Shown piece after piece: positions 6,598 to 13,404 of a DNA stretch of 15,012 nt. The position numbers and the translations under genes were made by a program. Below the pieces are notes generated by a model. It made no database searches and was not told where the DNA came from. It saw nothing but the letters and a program-made list of their open reading frames with translations. This DNA comes from Acidovorax sp. (GTDB lineage Bacteria; Pseudomonadota; Gammaproteobacteria; Burkholderiales; Burkholderiaceae_C), in the NCBI GenBank assembly GCA_030150585.1, contig JASLFM010000237.1, forward strand, positions 1 to 15,012, given 5' to 3'. The first letter of the stretch is position 1; each line of letters starts with the position of its first letter.

Positions 6598-7515
6598 ATG
6601 GTCACCAAGAAACCCAAGGGCCTCGGCCGCGGCCTCGAAGCACTGCTGGGCCCCAAGGTCGAAGAGAAAGTGGAGCAGGCCCGCGCCGCCGAGGCCGGGC
6701 TGCCCAGCACACTGGCGCTGGACCAGATGGTGCCCGGCGTGTACCAGCCGCGCACGCGCATGGACGAGGGCGCGCTGTACGAGCTGGCCGAGTCCATCAA
6801 GGCCCAGGGGGTGATGCAACCGATCCTGGTGCGCCGCCTGGCCGAGGGCGAGCACGCGGGCAAGTACGAAATCATCGCGGGCGAGCGGCGCTTCCGCGCC
6901 TCGCGCCTCGCGGGCCTGGCCGAGGTGCCGGTGCTGGTGCGCGACGTGCCCAACGAGTCCGCTGCCGCGATGGCGCTCATCGAGAACATCCAGCGCGAGG
7001 ACCTCAACCCGCTCGAAGAAGCGCAGGGCCTGCAGCGGCTCATCCGCGAATTCGGGCTCACGCACGAGCAGGCCGCGCAGGCCGTCGGCCGCTCGCGCAG
7101 CGCGGCCAGCAACCTGCTGCGCCTGTTGAACCTGGCCGACCCGGTGCAGACCATGCTCATGGCGGGCGATCTCGACATGGGCCACGCGCGCGCGCTGCTC
7201 GCGCTCGACCGCGCCGCGCAGATCACGGCGGGCAACCAGATCGCGGCCAAGAAGCTCTCGGTGCGCGAGGCCGAGGCCCTCGTGAAGAAGCTCGGCGCCG
7301 AGTTCAGCCTGGTGCCGCAAAAGCCCAAGAAGGAAAAGTCGCGCGACCTGCGCCGCGTGGAGGAAGAGCTCTCCGACCTGCTCATGGCCGAGGTCGAAGT
7401 GCGGGTGAAAAAGCGCGTCAAGCGCGGCAGCCGCACCGAGGAGATGGGCGAGCTGGCGATCCAGTTCGGCTCGCTCGATGCGCTCAACGGACTCATCGAA
7501 CGCCTGCGCGGCTGA
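6598..7515 (+). CDS. parB: chromosome partitioning protein ParB (Spo0J-like)
   Basis: This 305-aa protein is a chromosomal ParB, the CTP-dependent clamp that loads at parS and stimulates ParA. Residues 7-17 (KGLGRGLEALL) form the conserved N-terminal ParA-contact motif. The nuclease-like CTP-binding domain includes QPILVRR (74-80) and GERRFRA (95-101). ENIQREDLNPLEEA (129-142) precedes the helix-turn-helix around 155-179 (THEQAAQAVGRSRSAASN). A charged linker leads to the C-terminal dimerisation domain (about 255-305). The ATG at 6598 is chosen over an upstream in-frame TTG (6544) because the family begins at this point and AGGA (6585-6588) precedes it. Its likely target is the parS site at 600-615. 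Confidence 0.97.
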   Translation: MVTKKPKGLGRGLEALLGPKVEEKVEQARAAEAGLPSTLALDQMVPGVYQPRTRMDEGALYELAESIKAQGVMQPILVRRLAEGEHAGKYEIIAGERRFRASRLAGLAEVPVLVRDVPNESAAAMALIENIQREDLNPLEEAQGLQRLIREFGLTHEQAAQAVGRSRSAASNLLRLLNLADPVQTMLMAGDLDMGHARALLALDRAAQITAGNQIAAKKLSVREAEALVKKLGAEFSLVPQKPKKEKSRDLRRVEEELSDLLMAEVEVRVKKRVKRGSRTEEMGELAIQFGSLDALNGLIERLRG

Positions 7516-7537
7516 GCGAACAGGCCACTTGGGCCCG

Positions 7538-7603
7538 GCGTGCGTGAATTAGCGCACGCAAACCCCTGCCGCCCCACGCGGGGGCCTGCCGCAGGCCCGC
7601 GTG
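7538..7603 (+). terminator. two hairpins after parB, possible terminator region
   Basis: Hairpin one (7538-7559) pairs GCGTGCGT with GCGCACGC around a 6-base loop. Hairpin two (7575-7603) pairs CACGC with GCGTG and then, past a GG bulge, GGGCCTG with CAGGCCC. Neither is followed by a T-run, so they could be Rho-assisted ends, RNA-stabilising structures or both. They begin 23 bp after the parB stop and no other terminator is seen for parB. Confidence 0.45.
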
Positions 7604-7671
7604 TCCCGCCTAGACTGCGCCGCATTCCCGCACCCGGGGGAACGCGCGGCCATGGCACCGGCCCTGCGCCT

Positions 7672-7697
7672 GTGGGTGCGTTCCTCTACGCACCCAC
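7672..7697 (+). promoter_or_regulatory. perfect hairpin just upstream of a ribosome-binding site
   Basis: GTGGGTGCGT (7672-7681) pairs perfectly over 10 bp with ACGCACCCAC (7688-7697) around the loop TCCTCT. The Shine-Dalgarno AGGAG (7699-7703) begins two bases later and the ATG is at 7710. A structure this close to the ribosome site could affect initiation or protect the 5' end of the mRNA. It could also be the operator of a dimeric repressor. Confidence 0.5.
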
Positions 7698-7709
7698 CAG
7701 GAGAGCCCC

Positions 7710-9059
7710 ATGAACCACCGCCGTCCGCTGCCGCTGCGCGCCACCGCCCTCGCTACCGGCCTGTGCCTGCTGGGCCTGGCTGCCACGGCCCAGGGCAGCA
7801 AGGCCCCCAAGACCCAGCTCTGGATCGACCTGTCCACCGGCGCCATGGCCGGCATGCCCGAGATGGACATGCCCATGGGGGGAGGGGCCGCCATGGGCAT
7901 GCTCGGCGGCCTGATGGGAGGCGGCGCACGCGCGGGCGGCATGCCGGCGGCGGCGTCGCTGACCAGCTACGGCCATGCGCGCGCCATGTCGGTCATGCCG
8001 CCGCGCGTGGTCGACATCGCGCTGCACAACAGCCTGCGCCCGGGCAAGGAAGCGAGCCAGGCCATCCCGCCGGGCATGCGCATGGGCGAGAGCCTGCCGC
8101 TGCTGCCGCCGCCGGCCCAGCCGGCCGTGTCCGCCGAGCCCGGCGACGTGCCACAGGAGTACCAGCAGCACCAGCCCAAGGGGCGCATCCTGCTCTACTG
8201 GGGCTGCGGCGCCTCGGTGCGTGCGGGCCAGCCGCGTGTGGTCGACCTCGCTCGCGCCAAGCCCGCGGACTATGCGCAGGCCTTCGCGGGCCGCGCGGTG
8301 CCTGACCGGGCGCCGCGCGTCGGGCCGGCCTACGCGCTGTACCCGAATGAGCGCAACCAGGTGAGCCTGTCGAAGGACAGCTCGCTGGTGGGCGAGCACC
8401 GCGTGACGGGCGACGGCGTTCCTGCATCCATGAAGTTCACGCTGGGCGCTGCGCAGGACCTCATGCCCGCCATCGACCTGCGCACCACGGGCACGCCGCA
8501 GGACAGCATGGCGGCGAACTGGCAGAGCGTGCGCAATGCGCGCGCCTACTACCTGCACGCCATGGGCCAGAACGGCGACGACCTGATCCTCTGGTCCAGC
8601 GCCGAAACACCCGACACGGGCATGGGCCTGTTCGACTACCTGCCCAACGCCACCATCGACCGCTGGCTCAAGGAGCGCGTGCTGCTGCCGGCCGAGGCCA
8701 CGCAGTGCGCCATCCCGCAAGGCATCTTCGCGGCCCCCGCCGGCCGTGGCGAGCAGGGCACGCCCATGCTGCGCATGATGGCTTATGGTGGCGAGAGCCA
8801 CATCGTCTATCCGCCGCGCCCCGCCGACCCCAAGGCGCCCTGGGAGCCCGAGTGGTCCGTGCGCGTGCGTGCGAAGTCCCACACCATGGCCATGCTGGGT
8901 GAGGAGCAGCCCCCGCGCGGCAGGCCCCAGGGCACACAGGCTGTGGGCGGGGAGGGCGATGCGGACCGTCCGGCGGGCAATGCAGCGGACAATGGAGTGC
9001 ACGGCGGCGTGGACGCCGTGAACCCCATCAACCTGCTGCGCGGCCTGTTTGGCCGCTGA
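7710..9059 (+). CDS. secreted protein of unknown function with Met/Gly-rich segment
   Basis: I do not recognise a named family. The 449-aa product has an N-terminal signal peptide with a likely cut ATA|QG at residues 25-29; the Cys at 19 has no lipobox, so a soluble periplasmic or exported protein is more likely than a lipoprotein. Residues 45-78 are very rich in Met and Gly (MAGMPEMDMPMGGG and following), a composition seen in some copper-handling and flexible outer-membrane proteins, but no defined metal motif is present. A globular part starts near 158 with ILLYWGCG (160-167) and includes NWQSVRNARAYYLHAMG (270-286). The tail (about 397-435) is Gly/Pro-rich and disordered-looking. The start is well supported by AGGAG 6 bp upstream. 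A methyltransferase gene begins 9 bp downstream, so the two probably form an operon. Confidence 0.75.
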   Translation: MNHRRPLPLRATALATGLCLLGLAATAQGSKAPKTQLWIDLSTGAMAGMPEMDMPMGGGAAMGMLGGLMGGGARAGGMPAAASLTSYGHARAMSVMPPRVVDIALHNSLRPGKEASQAIPPGMRMGESLPLLPPPAQPAVSAEPGDVPQEYQQHQPKGRILLYWGCGASVRAGQPRVVDLARAKPADYAQAFAGRAVPDRAPRVGPAYALYPNERNQVSLSKDSSLVGEHRVTGDGVPASMKFTLGAAQDLMPAIDLRTTGTPQDSMAANWQSVRNARAYYLHAMGQNGDDLILWSSAETPDTGMGLFDYLPNATIDRWLKERVLLPAEATQCAIPQGIFAAPAGRGEQGTPMLRMMAYGGESHIVYPPRPADPKAPWEPEWSVRVRAKSHTMAMLGEEQPPRGRPQGTQAVGGEGDADRPAGNAADNGVHGGVDAVNPINLLRGLFGR

Positions 9060-9068
9060 CCCCGCGAC

Positions 9069-9812
9069 GTGAACCTGCGCCTGCCGTGGCCTCTGCCAGC
9101 CCTGATCGCCTGGAGCCTTGCGTGGCTGCTTTTTGCCGCGTTGCGGCCGCATGCCGGGCCCGCAGGGGCGCTGCTCGCAGGCTGCACCCTGGGCACGGCC
9201 GCCAGCCTCTGGGGCGATCGCTGGTGGCGCCGGGTGCTGATCGCGCTGGGGTTTCCGCTGTCTCTGGCACTGTCGGGCTCGGCCGCGCTGCCCGCCTGGA
9301 GCTGGCTCGTGCCGCTGGCGCTGCTGCTGGCCGTCTACCCGCTCAATGCCTGGCGCGATGCGCCGCTGTTTCCGACACCCCGGGCGGCCTTGGCGCAACT
9401 GCCTGCCAACATACCGCTGCCCGACGGAGTGCGCATTCTCGATGCAGGCTGCGGCCTGGGCGCGGGGCTGCGGGCGCTGCGGGCAGCCTACCCCGCGGCA
9501 CGCCTCGAAGGCATCGAAGGCAGTGCCCTGCTGCGCGGGCTGTGCGCGCTGCGCTGCCCCTGGGCGCATGTGCGGCATGGCGACCTCTGGCGGGCGGACT
9601 GGAGCGGCTACGGCCTCGTCTACCTGTTCCAGCGGCCCGAGAGCATGCCCCACGCGGCGGCCAAGGCCCGGGCCGAACTTGCACCGGGCGCCTGGCTCGT
9701 GAGCCTGGAGTTTCCCCTGCCAGACCAGGAGCCCACGCGGCGTTGGAGCGCCCCCGACGGGCGGCCGCTGTGGGCATATCGCCAGTCCTTCGGGGGACTG
9801 GCAACAAATTGA
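9069..9812 (+). CDS. membrane-anchored class I SAM-dependent methyltransferase
   Basis: The 247-aa product has an N-terminal membrane part (hydrophobic stretches near residues 8-25, 31-48, 55-72 and 76-93) and a C-terminal Rossmann-type methyltransferase domain. SAM-binding motif I is ILDAGCGLGAG (123-133), with the acidic residue of motif II probably in LEGIEGS (146-152) and a family-like VYLFQRPESM (184-193) around motif IV. The layout resembles FAM173-like lysine methyltransferases, but the target cannot be read. The start is GTG at 9069, because the preceding gene's TGA (9057-9059) lies in the same frame and excludes anything earlier. No good Shine-Dalgarno is visible, which suggests coupling to the upstream gene. 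Topology would put the catalytic domain in the cytoplasm if the segment count is even. Confidence 0.78.
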   Translation: MNLRLPWPLPALIAWSLAWLLFAALRPHAGPAGALLAGCTLGTAASLWGDRWWRRVLIALGFPLSLALSGSAALPAWSWLVPLALLLAVYPLNAWRDAPLFPTPRAALAQLPANIPLPDGVRILDAGCGLGAGLRALRAAYPAARLEGIEGSALLRGLCALRCPWAHVRHGDLWRADWSGYGLVYLFQRPESMPHAAAKARAELAPGAWLVSLEFPLPDQEPTRRWSAPDGRPLWAYRQSFGGLATN

Positions 9813-9819
9813 AAAGGCG

Positions 9820-9849
9820 GATAGCGCGCGTTTCGCGGGGCGCTATCAT
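9820..9849 (+). promoter_or_regulatory. inverted repeat overlapping a possible -10 box before the CsgG-like gene
   Basis: GATAGCGC (9820-9827) and GCGCTATC (9840-9847) form an 8-bp dyad with a 12-bp centre that holds a further GCG-TTT-CGC. The right arm overlaps TATCAT (9844-9849), a fair -10 hexamer about 95 bp before the ATG at 9944. The overlap would suit a repressor operator. There is no T-run, so it is a poor terminator for the methyltransferase gene. Confidence 0.4.
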
Positions 9850-9943
9850 GCGCGCTCACAACAGGCTCTGTTCCCGGGAAGGTGAGAGTGAGAGGCCCGG
9901 GCTTTGCGCTTCGTCCCGTTCCATTGACTGAGAGGAAACATTC

Positions 9944-10984
9944 ATGTCCCCGAAGAAGCTGACGCTGCTCGCGGCCGCGTGCGCCACCCTGGTGCTGACC
10001 GGCTGTGAAACCACCAACATGAAAGTGGGCAGCGCCGAGTCCAAGACCGTGGCCACCGGCGCGGCAGGCGGGGGCAGCGCCGCCAACGCCAACAGCCAGC
10101 TGGAACGCTGCCAGTCGCCCCTGGGCACCGTCTCGCTGGTCGAGAACCAGGACGCGGGCTGGTACACCATTCTGCGCAACGAATACAAGCTGCCGCCCAC
10201 GGCCAACCTGCTGCGCCTGCTGATCCAGCAGTCCAACTGCTTCGTCGTCGTCGAGCGTGGCGCGGCCGGCATGCGCGCCATGAGCCGCGAGCGCGAGCTC
10301 ATGGGCTCGGGCGAGATGCGCGGCGGCAGCAACTTCGGCAAGGGCCAGATGGTCGCGTCCGACTACGGCCTGTCGCCGGAAATCATCTTCAGCAACAGCG
10401 ACGCGGGCGGCATCGGCGGCGCGCTGGGCGGCCTGATCGGCGGCGGCCGCGGCCAGGCCATCGCGGCGCTGGGCGGCAGCCTCAAGACGCGCGAAGCCAA
10501 CGTCATGCTCACGCTGGTGGACAACCGCTCGGGCGTGCAGGTGTCGGCCTCGGAAGGCAGCGCCTCCAAGAGCGACTTCGCGGGCTTTGCCGGCCTCGCG
10601 GGCATCGGCGGCGCGGCCGGCCTGGGCGGCTACCAGAATACGGCCCAGGGCAAGGTCATCACCGCGGCCTTCTTCGACGCCTACAACCAGATGGTCGTGG
10701 CGCTGCGCAACTACAAGGCGCAAAGCGTGCAGGGCCAGGGCCTGGGCGGCGGCGGCCGCCTCGGCGTGGACGGCGCTGCGCCCCCTTCGCAAACCAAGGC
10801 GGGTGCCTCCATGTCCGTGCGCGAAGCGCAGGAGCGTCTGAACGCCCTGGGCTACAACGTGGGCACGCCCGACGGCTCTGCCGGCCCGAAGACGGCCAAG
10901 GCGCTGCGCGAATTCCAGCAGGCCGAGGGTCTGCCCGTCACGGGTCGCCTGGACACGGCGACGGCGGGTGCACTGTCGCGCTGA
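9944..10984 (+). CDS. CsgG-like lipoprotein with C-terminal peptidoglycan-binding domain
   Basis: The 346-aa product begins with a lipoprotein signal: lipobox LTGC at residues 18-21, with Glu at +2, which favours outer-membrane sorting. Residues about 55-255 look like a CsgG/HfaB-type domain (GTVSLVENQDAGWYTILRNE at 61-80, LIQQSNCFVVVERG at 93-106, EANVMLTLVDNRSGVQV at 184-200). Two Gly-rich segments lie near 152-178 and 213-230. Residues 290-345 form a peptidoglycan-binding type 1 domain (AQERLNALGYNVGTPDG at 295-311, ALREFQQAEGLPVTGRLD at 320-337). CsgG proteins make oligomeric outer-membrane secretion channels for curli; here no curli subunit or accessory gene is nearby, so an envelope-structural or secretion role is more cautious. 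The start has a strong AGAGGA site (9931-9936), and the gene ends at a clear terminator. Confidence 0.85.
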   Translation: MSPKKLTLLAAACATLVLTGCETTNMKVGSAESKTVATGAAGGGSAANANSQLERCQSPLGTVSLVENQDAGWYTILRNEYKLPPTANLLRLLIQQSNCFVVVERGAAGMRAMSRERELMGSGEMRGGSNFGKGQMVASDYGLSPEIIFSNSDAGGIGGALGGLIGGGRGQAIAALGGSLKTREANVMLTLVDNRSGVQVSASEGSASKSDFAGFAGLAGIGGAAGLGGYQNTAQGKVITAAFFDAYNQMVVALRNYKAQSVQGQGLGGGGRLGVDGAAPPSQTKAGASMSVREAQERLNALGYNVGTPDGSAGPKTAKALREFQQAEGLPVTGRLDTATAGALSR

Positions 10985-11005
10985 CCTGCTGCCAGCGGAA
11001 AGACC

Positions 11006-11030
11006 AACGCGGCCCAAGGGCCGCGTTTTT
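11006..11030 (+). terminator. intrinsic terminator of the CsgG-like gene
   Basis: AACGCGGCC pairs with GGCCGCGTT over 9 bp around a CAAG loop, followed by an unbroken run of five T (11026-11030). It begins 22 bp after the stop codon. The opposite strand lacks a good T-run, so it mainly serves the plus strand. Confidence 0.88.
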
Positions 11031-11083
11031 CATGGCAAATCAGGCTGCGGCGTCTGTCCAGCAAGCGCAGGCTGCTCCAGAAA

Positions 11084-11968
11084 TCAGAGCGATACCGTTC
11101 CCTGCTGCCCGAAGAACCGCCCCGGCGGCATGCCCACCGTGCGGCGCACCATGGCGCTGAAGGCGCTGGCGCTGTAGCCCAGTTCCGCCGCGATCTGGCC
11201 CATGGGGACGCGCGAGGCCGCGAGCGAGACGGCCTTGGCGAGCACGACCTGCTGGCGCCACTGCGTGAAGGTGCTGCCCAGCTCCTGGCGGAACAGGCGG
11301 GCCACGGTGCGCGGGCTCGCGCCCGTATCGTGCGACCAGGCTTCGAGCGTCTCGTGGCGCGTGGGGTCGGCGATGACGGCCTCGCACAGATGGCGCAGGC
11401 GTTTGTCGCGCGGCAGGTCCACGCCCAGGCGCACGGCGCGCGCGCGGCGCAGTTCGTCGACCACGAGGGCGCTCAGGTGCCGCTCGCGCCGCAGCGCCTC
11501 GGCAGGCGGGGGCTGGCCGTCGTCGGGCGCGGTATCGAGTTCGCGCACGAGTGCGTGCAGCAGGTCCGACACCTCGAGCACGCGGCACTGTCTCCAGGCG
11601 GAGTCGTCGGTGCCCGGGCCTGCAGGGCCGACGCGCCCGCGTGGCTGGTAGAGGTAGAGGGTGAGCAGCTGGGCGTCCTCGACCATGGTCACCGTGTGCT
11701 CCACGCCCGGCGGAATCCACAGCGCGCGCGAGGGCGGCACGATGTAGGTGCTGGGCAATGTGCTGTGGGCCGCCGTGAGCCGCACCACGCCCTCGGCCGA
11801 GAAGGCCACCTGGGCCCAGGGGTGGCTGTGGGGCAGCACCCGGGTGTCGGCCGGCAGGTGGCGCACCTTGGCGCGCACGGGCCGCTCCCGCGTGGGCACG
11901 TAGAGGTGCGGCGTGAGCGAGGGCACGGGGGCCGGCGCGGGCGCCGGGGCAGGGCGTGGGCTTGGCAT
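11084..11968 (-). CDS. AraC-family regulator with N-terminal cupin domain
   Basis: The 294-aa product is a cytoplasmic transcription factor. A Pro/Ala-rich N-terminus (1-20) precedes a cupin-like sensor domain with HSHPWAQV (47-54) and IPPGVEHTV (85-93). Two helix-turn-helix units occupy about 207-231 (TLEAWSHDTGASPRTVARLF and on) and 254-285 (VPMGQIAAELGYSASAFSAM and on, with the typical GMPPGRF). It is divergent from the MFS transporter gene with a 65-bp gap, the usual layout of a regulator and its target, as in Escherichia coli nimR-nimT. Its ligand is unknown. The ATG at 11968 has no clear Shine-Dalgarno, so the exact start is less sure; the conserved domain begins well after it. Confidence 0.9.
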   Translation of the reverse strand: MPSPRPAPAPAPAPVPSLTPHLYVPTRERPVRAKVRHLPADTRVLPHSHPWAQVAFSAEGVVRLTAAHSTLPSTYIVPPSRALWIPPGVEHTVTMVEDAQLLTLYLYQPRGRVGPAGPGTDDSAWRQCRVLEVSDLLHALVRELDTAPDDGQPPPAEALRRERHLSALVVDELRRARAVRLGVDLPRDKRLRHLCEAVIADPTRHETLEAWSHDTGASPRTVARLFRQELGSTFTQWRQQVVLAKAVSLAASRVPMGQIAAELGYSASAFSAMVRRTVGMPPGRFFGQQGTVSL

Positions 11969-11988
11969 GTTCGCGACAGAAATTGGCA
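11962..11988. promoter_or_regulatory. candidate AraC-type operator: TTGGCA direct repeat
   Basis: TTGGCA occurs at 11962-11967 and 11983-11988, exactly 21 bp apart, or two helical turns. Direct repeats at this spacing are typical of AraC-family sites. The left copy overlaps the regulator's start codon and the right copy lies in the divergent intergenic region. Weak -10-like hexamers sit nearby: TATCGT on the plus strand (11992-11997) and TACGAT on the minus strand (11993-11998). Confidence 0.4.
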
Positions 11989-12033
11989 GGCTATCGTAAA
12001 CCTGCCGCAGCGATCCTGCCTACCATCGCGGCT

Positions 12034-13296
12034 ATGACGACCTCGACCACGCTTGCGGGCACGCCCGTTCCCCTGCGCCAGGATGCGCACACCATCGGCC
12101 TCATCGGCCTGGCGCATGGCACTTCGCATTTCTTCCACATGCTGCTGGCGCCGCTGTTTCCTTGGCTCATCAAGGAGTTTTCGCTGAACTACTCCGAGCT
12201 GGGGCTGCTGGTCACCGTGTTCTTCGTGATCTCGGGCGTGGGCCAGGCGCTGTCGGGCTTCCTCGTGGACCGCGTGGGCGCGCGGCCCGTGCTGTTCTTC
12301 GCGCTCTCGTGCTTCGTGCTCGCGGCGCTGTCGGCGGGCATGGCACAGGGCTACTCCGGCCTGATGCTCGCGGCGGCCTTCGCGGGGCTGGGCAACGCGC
12401 CATTCCACCCGGTGGACTTCACCATCCTCAACAAGCGCGTGTCGCAGCCGCGCCTGGGCCATGCATTCTCGGTGCACGGCATCACGGGCAACCTGGGCTG
12501 GGCGGCGGCGCCGGTCTTCATGGCGGGCATCGCCACGGCCACGGGGTCCTGGCGCACGGCCTGCTTCTCGGCGGCGGGCGTCGCTGCCGCGGTGCTGGCG
12601 CTGATGGTGCTCAACCGCCACGCCATCGACGACCGGCAGGGCAGCTGGGCCCACCAGGCCAAGGGCGCCGCCGCTGCGCCGGCCGAGCACCCCATGGCCT
12701 TCCTGCGCCTGCCCTCGGTGTGGCTGTGCTTCTCGTTCTTCTTCTGGAGCACCTGCGCCCTGAGCGCGATCCAGAGCTTCGCAAGCCCCGCGCTGCAGCA
12801 GATGTATGGCCTGCCGCTGTCGCTCACGGCCATGGTGGTCACGGGCTACATGCTGTGCGGCGCGGGCGGCATGGTGATCGGCGGCTTCCTCGTGGGGCGC
12901 GTGGCGCGGCTGGAGAAAGTGATCTCGGTGTGCCTGCTGGGCTCGGCCGTGCTGCTGGCGCTCGTGGCCACGGGCTGGCTGCCGGGCATGGCGGCGCTGG
13001 CGGTGGCCTCCGTGGCGGGCCTGGGCACCGGGCTGGCCGGCCCCTCGCGCGACATGCTCATCAAGCGCGCCGCGCCGCCCGGTGCCACGGGCCGTGTGTA
13101 CGGCACGGTGTACTCAGGGCTGGACCTGGGCTTCTCGGTGGCGGCGCCCGTGTTCGGCGCGTTGCTGGACCGGGGGCTGACCGCGGGCATCTTCTACGGC
13201 TCGGCCCTCGCGCTGGTGCTGGGCGTGGCCTCGGCGGGACTCGTGGGCGCGGGGGTGGCGGCGCGTGCCGCGCGGCCTGCGGGCGCGGCGGCCTGA
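12034..13296 (+). CDS. MFS transporter, fosmidomycin-resistance (Fsr)-like
   Basis: The 420-aa product is a 12-segment major facilitator transporter. The N-terminal GLIGLAHGTSHFFHMLLAPLF (22-42) followed by LNYSELGLLVTVFF (51-64) resembles Fsr-type efflux proteins. The motif A loop GFLVDRVGARP (75-85) is present, as are NAPFHPVDFTILNKRV (121-136) and GNLGWAAAPVF (152-162), which match the FHP and GNxG features of that branch. A cytoplasmic linker lies near 195-225. The ATG at 12034 is used because the upstream in-frame GTG (11956) would add 26 non-hydrophobic residues overlapping the regulator; neither has a good Shine-Dalgarno. Divergent pairing with the AraC-type gene suggests inducible efflux of a small molecule. 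The substrate is unknown. Confidence 0.9.
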   Translation: MTTSTTLAGTPVPLRQDAHTIGLIGLAHGTSHFFHMLLAPLFPWLIKEFSLNYSELGLLVTVFFVISGVGQALSGFLVDRVGARPVLFFALSCFVLAALSAGMAQGYSGLMLAAAFAGLGNAPFHPVDFTILNKRVSQPRLGHAFSVHGITGNLGWAAAPVFMAGIATATGSWRTACFSAAGVAAAVLALMVLNRHAIDDRQGSWAHQAKGAAAAPAEHPMAFLRLPSVWLCFSFFFWSTCALSAIQSFASPALQQMYGLPLSLTAMVVTGYMLCGAGGMVIGGFLVGRVARLEKVISVCLLGSAVLLALVATGWLPGMAALAVASVAGLGTGLAGPSRDMLIKRAAPPGATGRVYGTVYSGLDLGFSVAAPVFGALLDRGLTAGIFYGSALALVLGVASAGLVGAGVAARAARPAGAAA

Positions 13297-13330
13297 TGGC
13301 CCATCGGACAGGCCGCGAACGCCCAGCGTT

Positions 13331-13352
13331 TCAGCGCCTGTAGCTATTAAAA
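13331..13352 (+). repeat. short sequence resembling the same dispersed intergenic repeat
   Basis: AGCGCCTGTAGCTATTAAAAA resembles the AGCGC...GCAGCTATNAAA end of the repeat proposed at 5993-6048. It abuts the shared terminator hairpin and supplies the A-run that reads as T on the minus strand. The match is short, so this is weak. Confidence 0.25.
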
Positions 13353-13379
13353 ACAAAGCGCCGCAATGCGGCGCTTTGT
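13353..13379. terminator. shared terminator between convergent MFS and FAD-oxidase genes
   Basis: ACAAAGCGCCGC and GCGGCGCTTTGT form a perfect 12-bp stem with a 3-base loop. On the minus strand it is followed by TTTTTAAT, a good intrinsic terminator for the FAD-oxidase gene that ends at 13405. On the plus strand only CTTTG-type T stretches follow, so its effect on the MFS transcript is probably weaker. Confidence 0.85.
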
Positions 13380-13404
13380 GCTTTGAAGGGCTGGTGCCGC
13401 GTGC

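Noticed and set aside
9057..9071. Stop-codon readthrough joining the secreted protein to the in-frame methyltransferase
   Set aside because: The frames match, but the methyltransferase has its own GTG start and membrane N-terminus. A fusion would follow a signal peptide and put the SAM-dependent domain on the wrong side of the membrane. No recoding signal is seen.
7686..9653. 655-aa minus-strand open frame spanning the secreted protein and methyltransferase genes
   Set aside because: It crosses two plus-strand genes with good start and motif evidence, and its Ala/Arg/Gly/His-rich product shows no recognisable fold.
11956..12033. Upstream GTG start for the MFS transporter
   Set aside because: It would add 26 polar residues not typical of the family and overlap the divergent regulator's start. 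The ATG at 12034 is a better fit.
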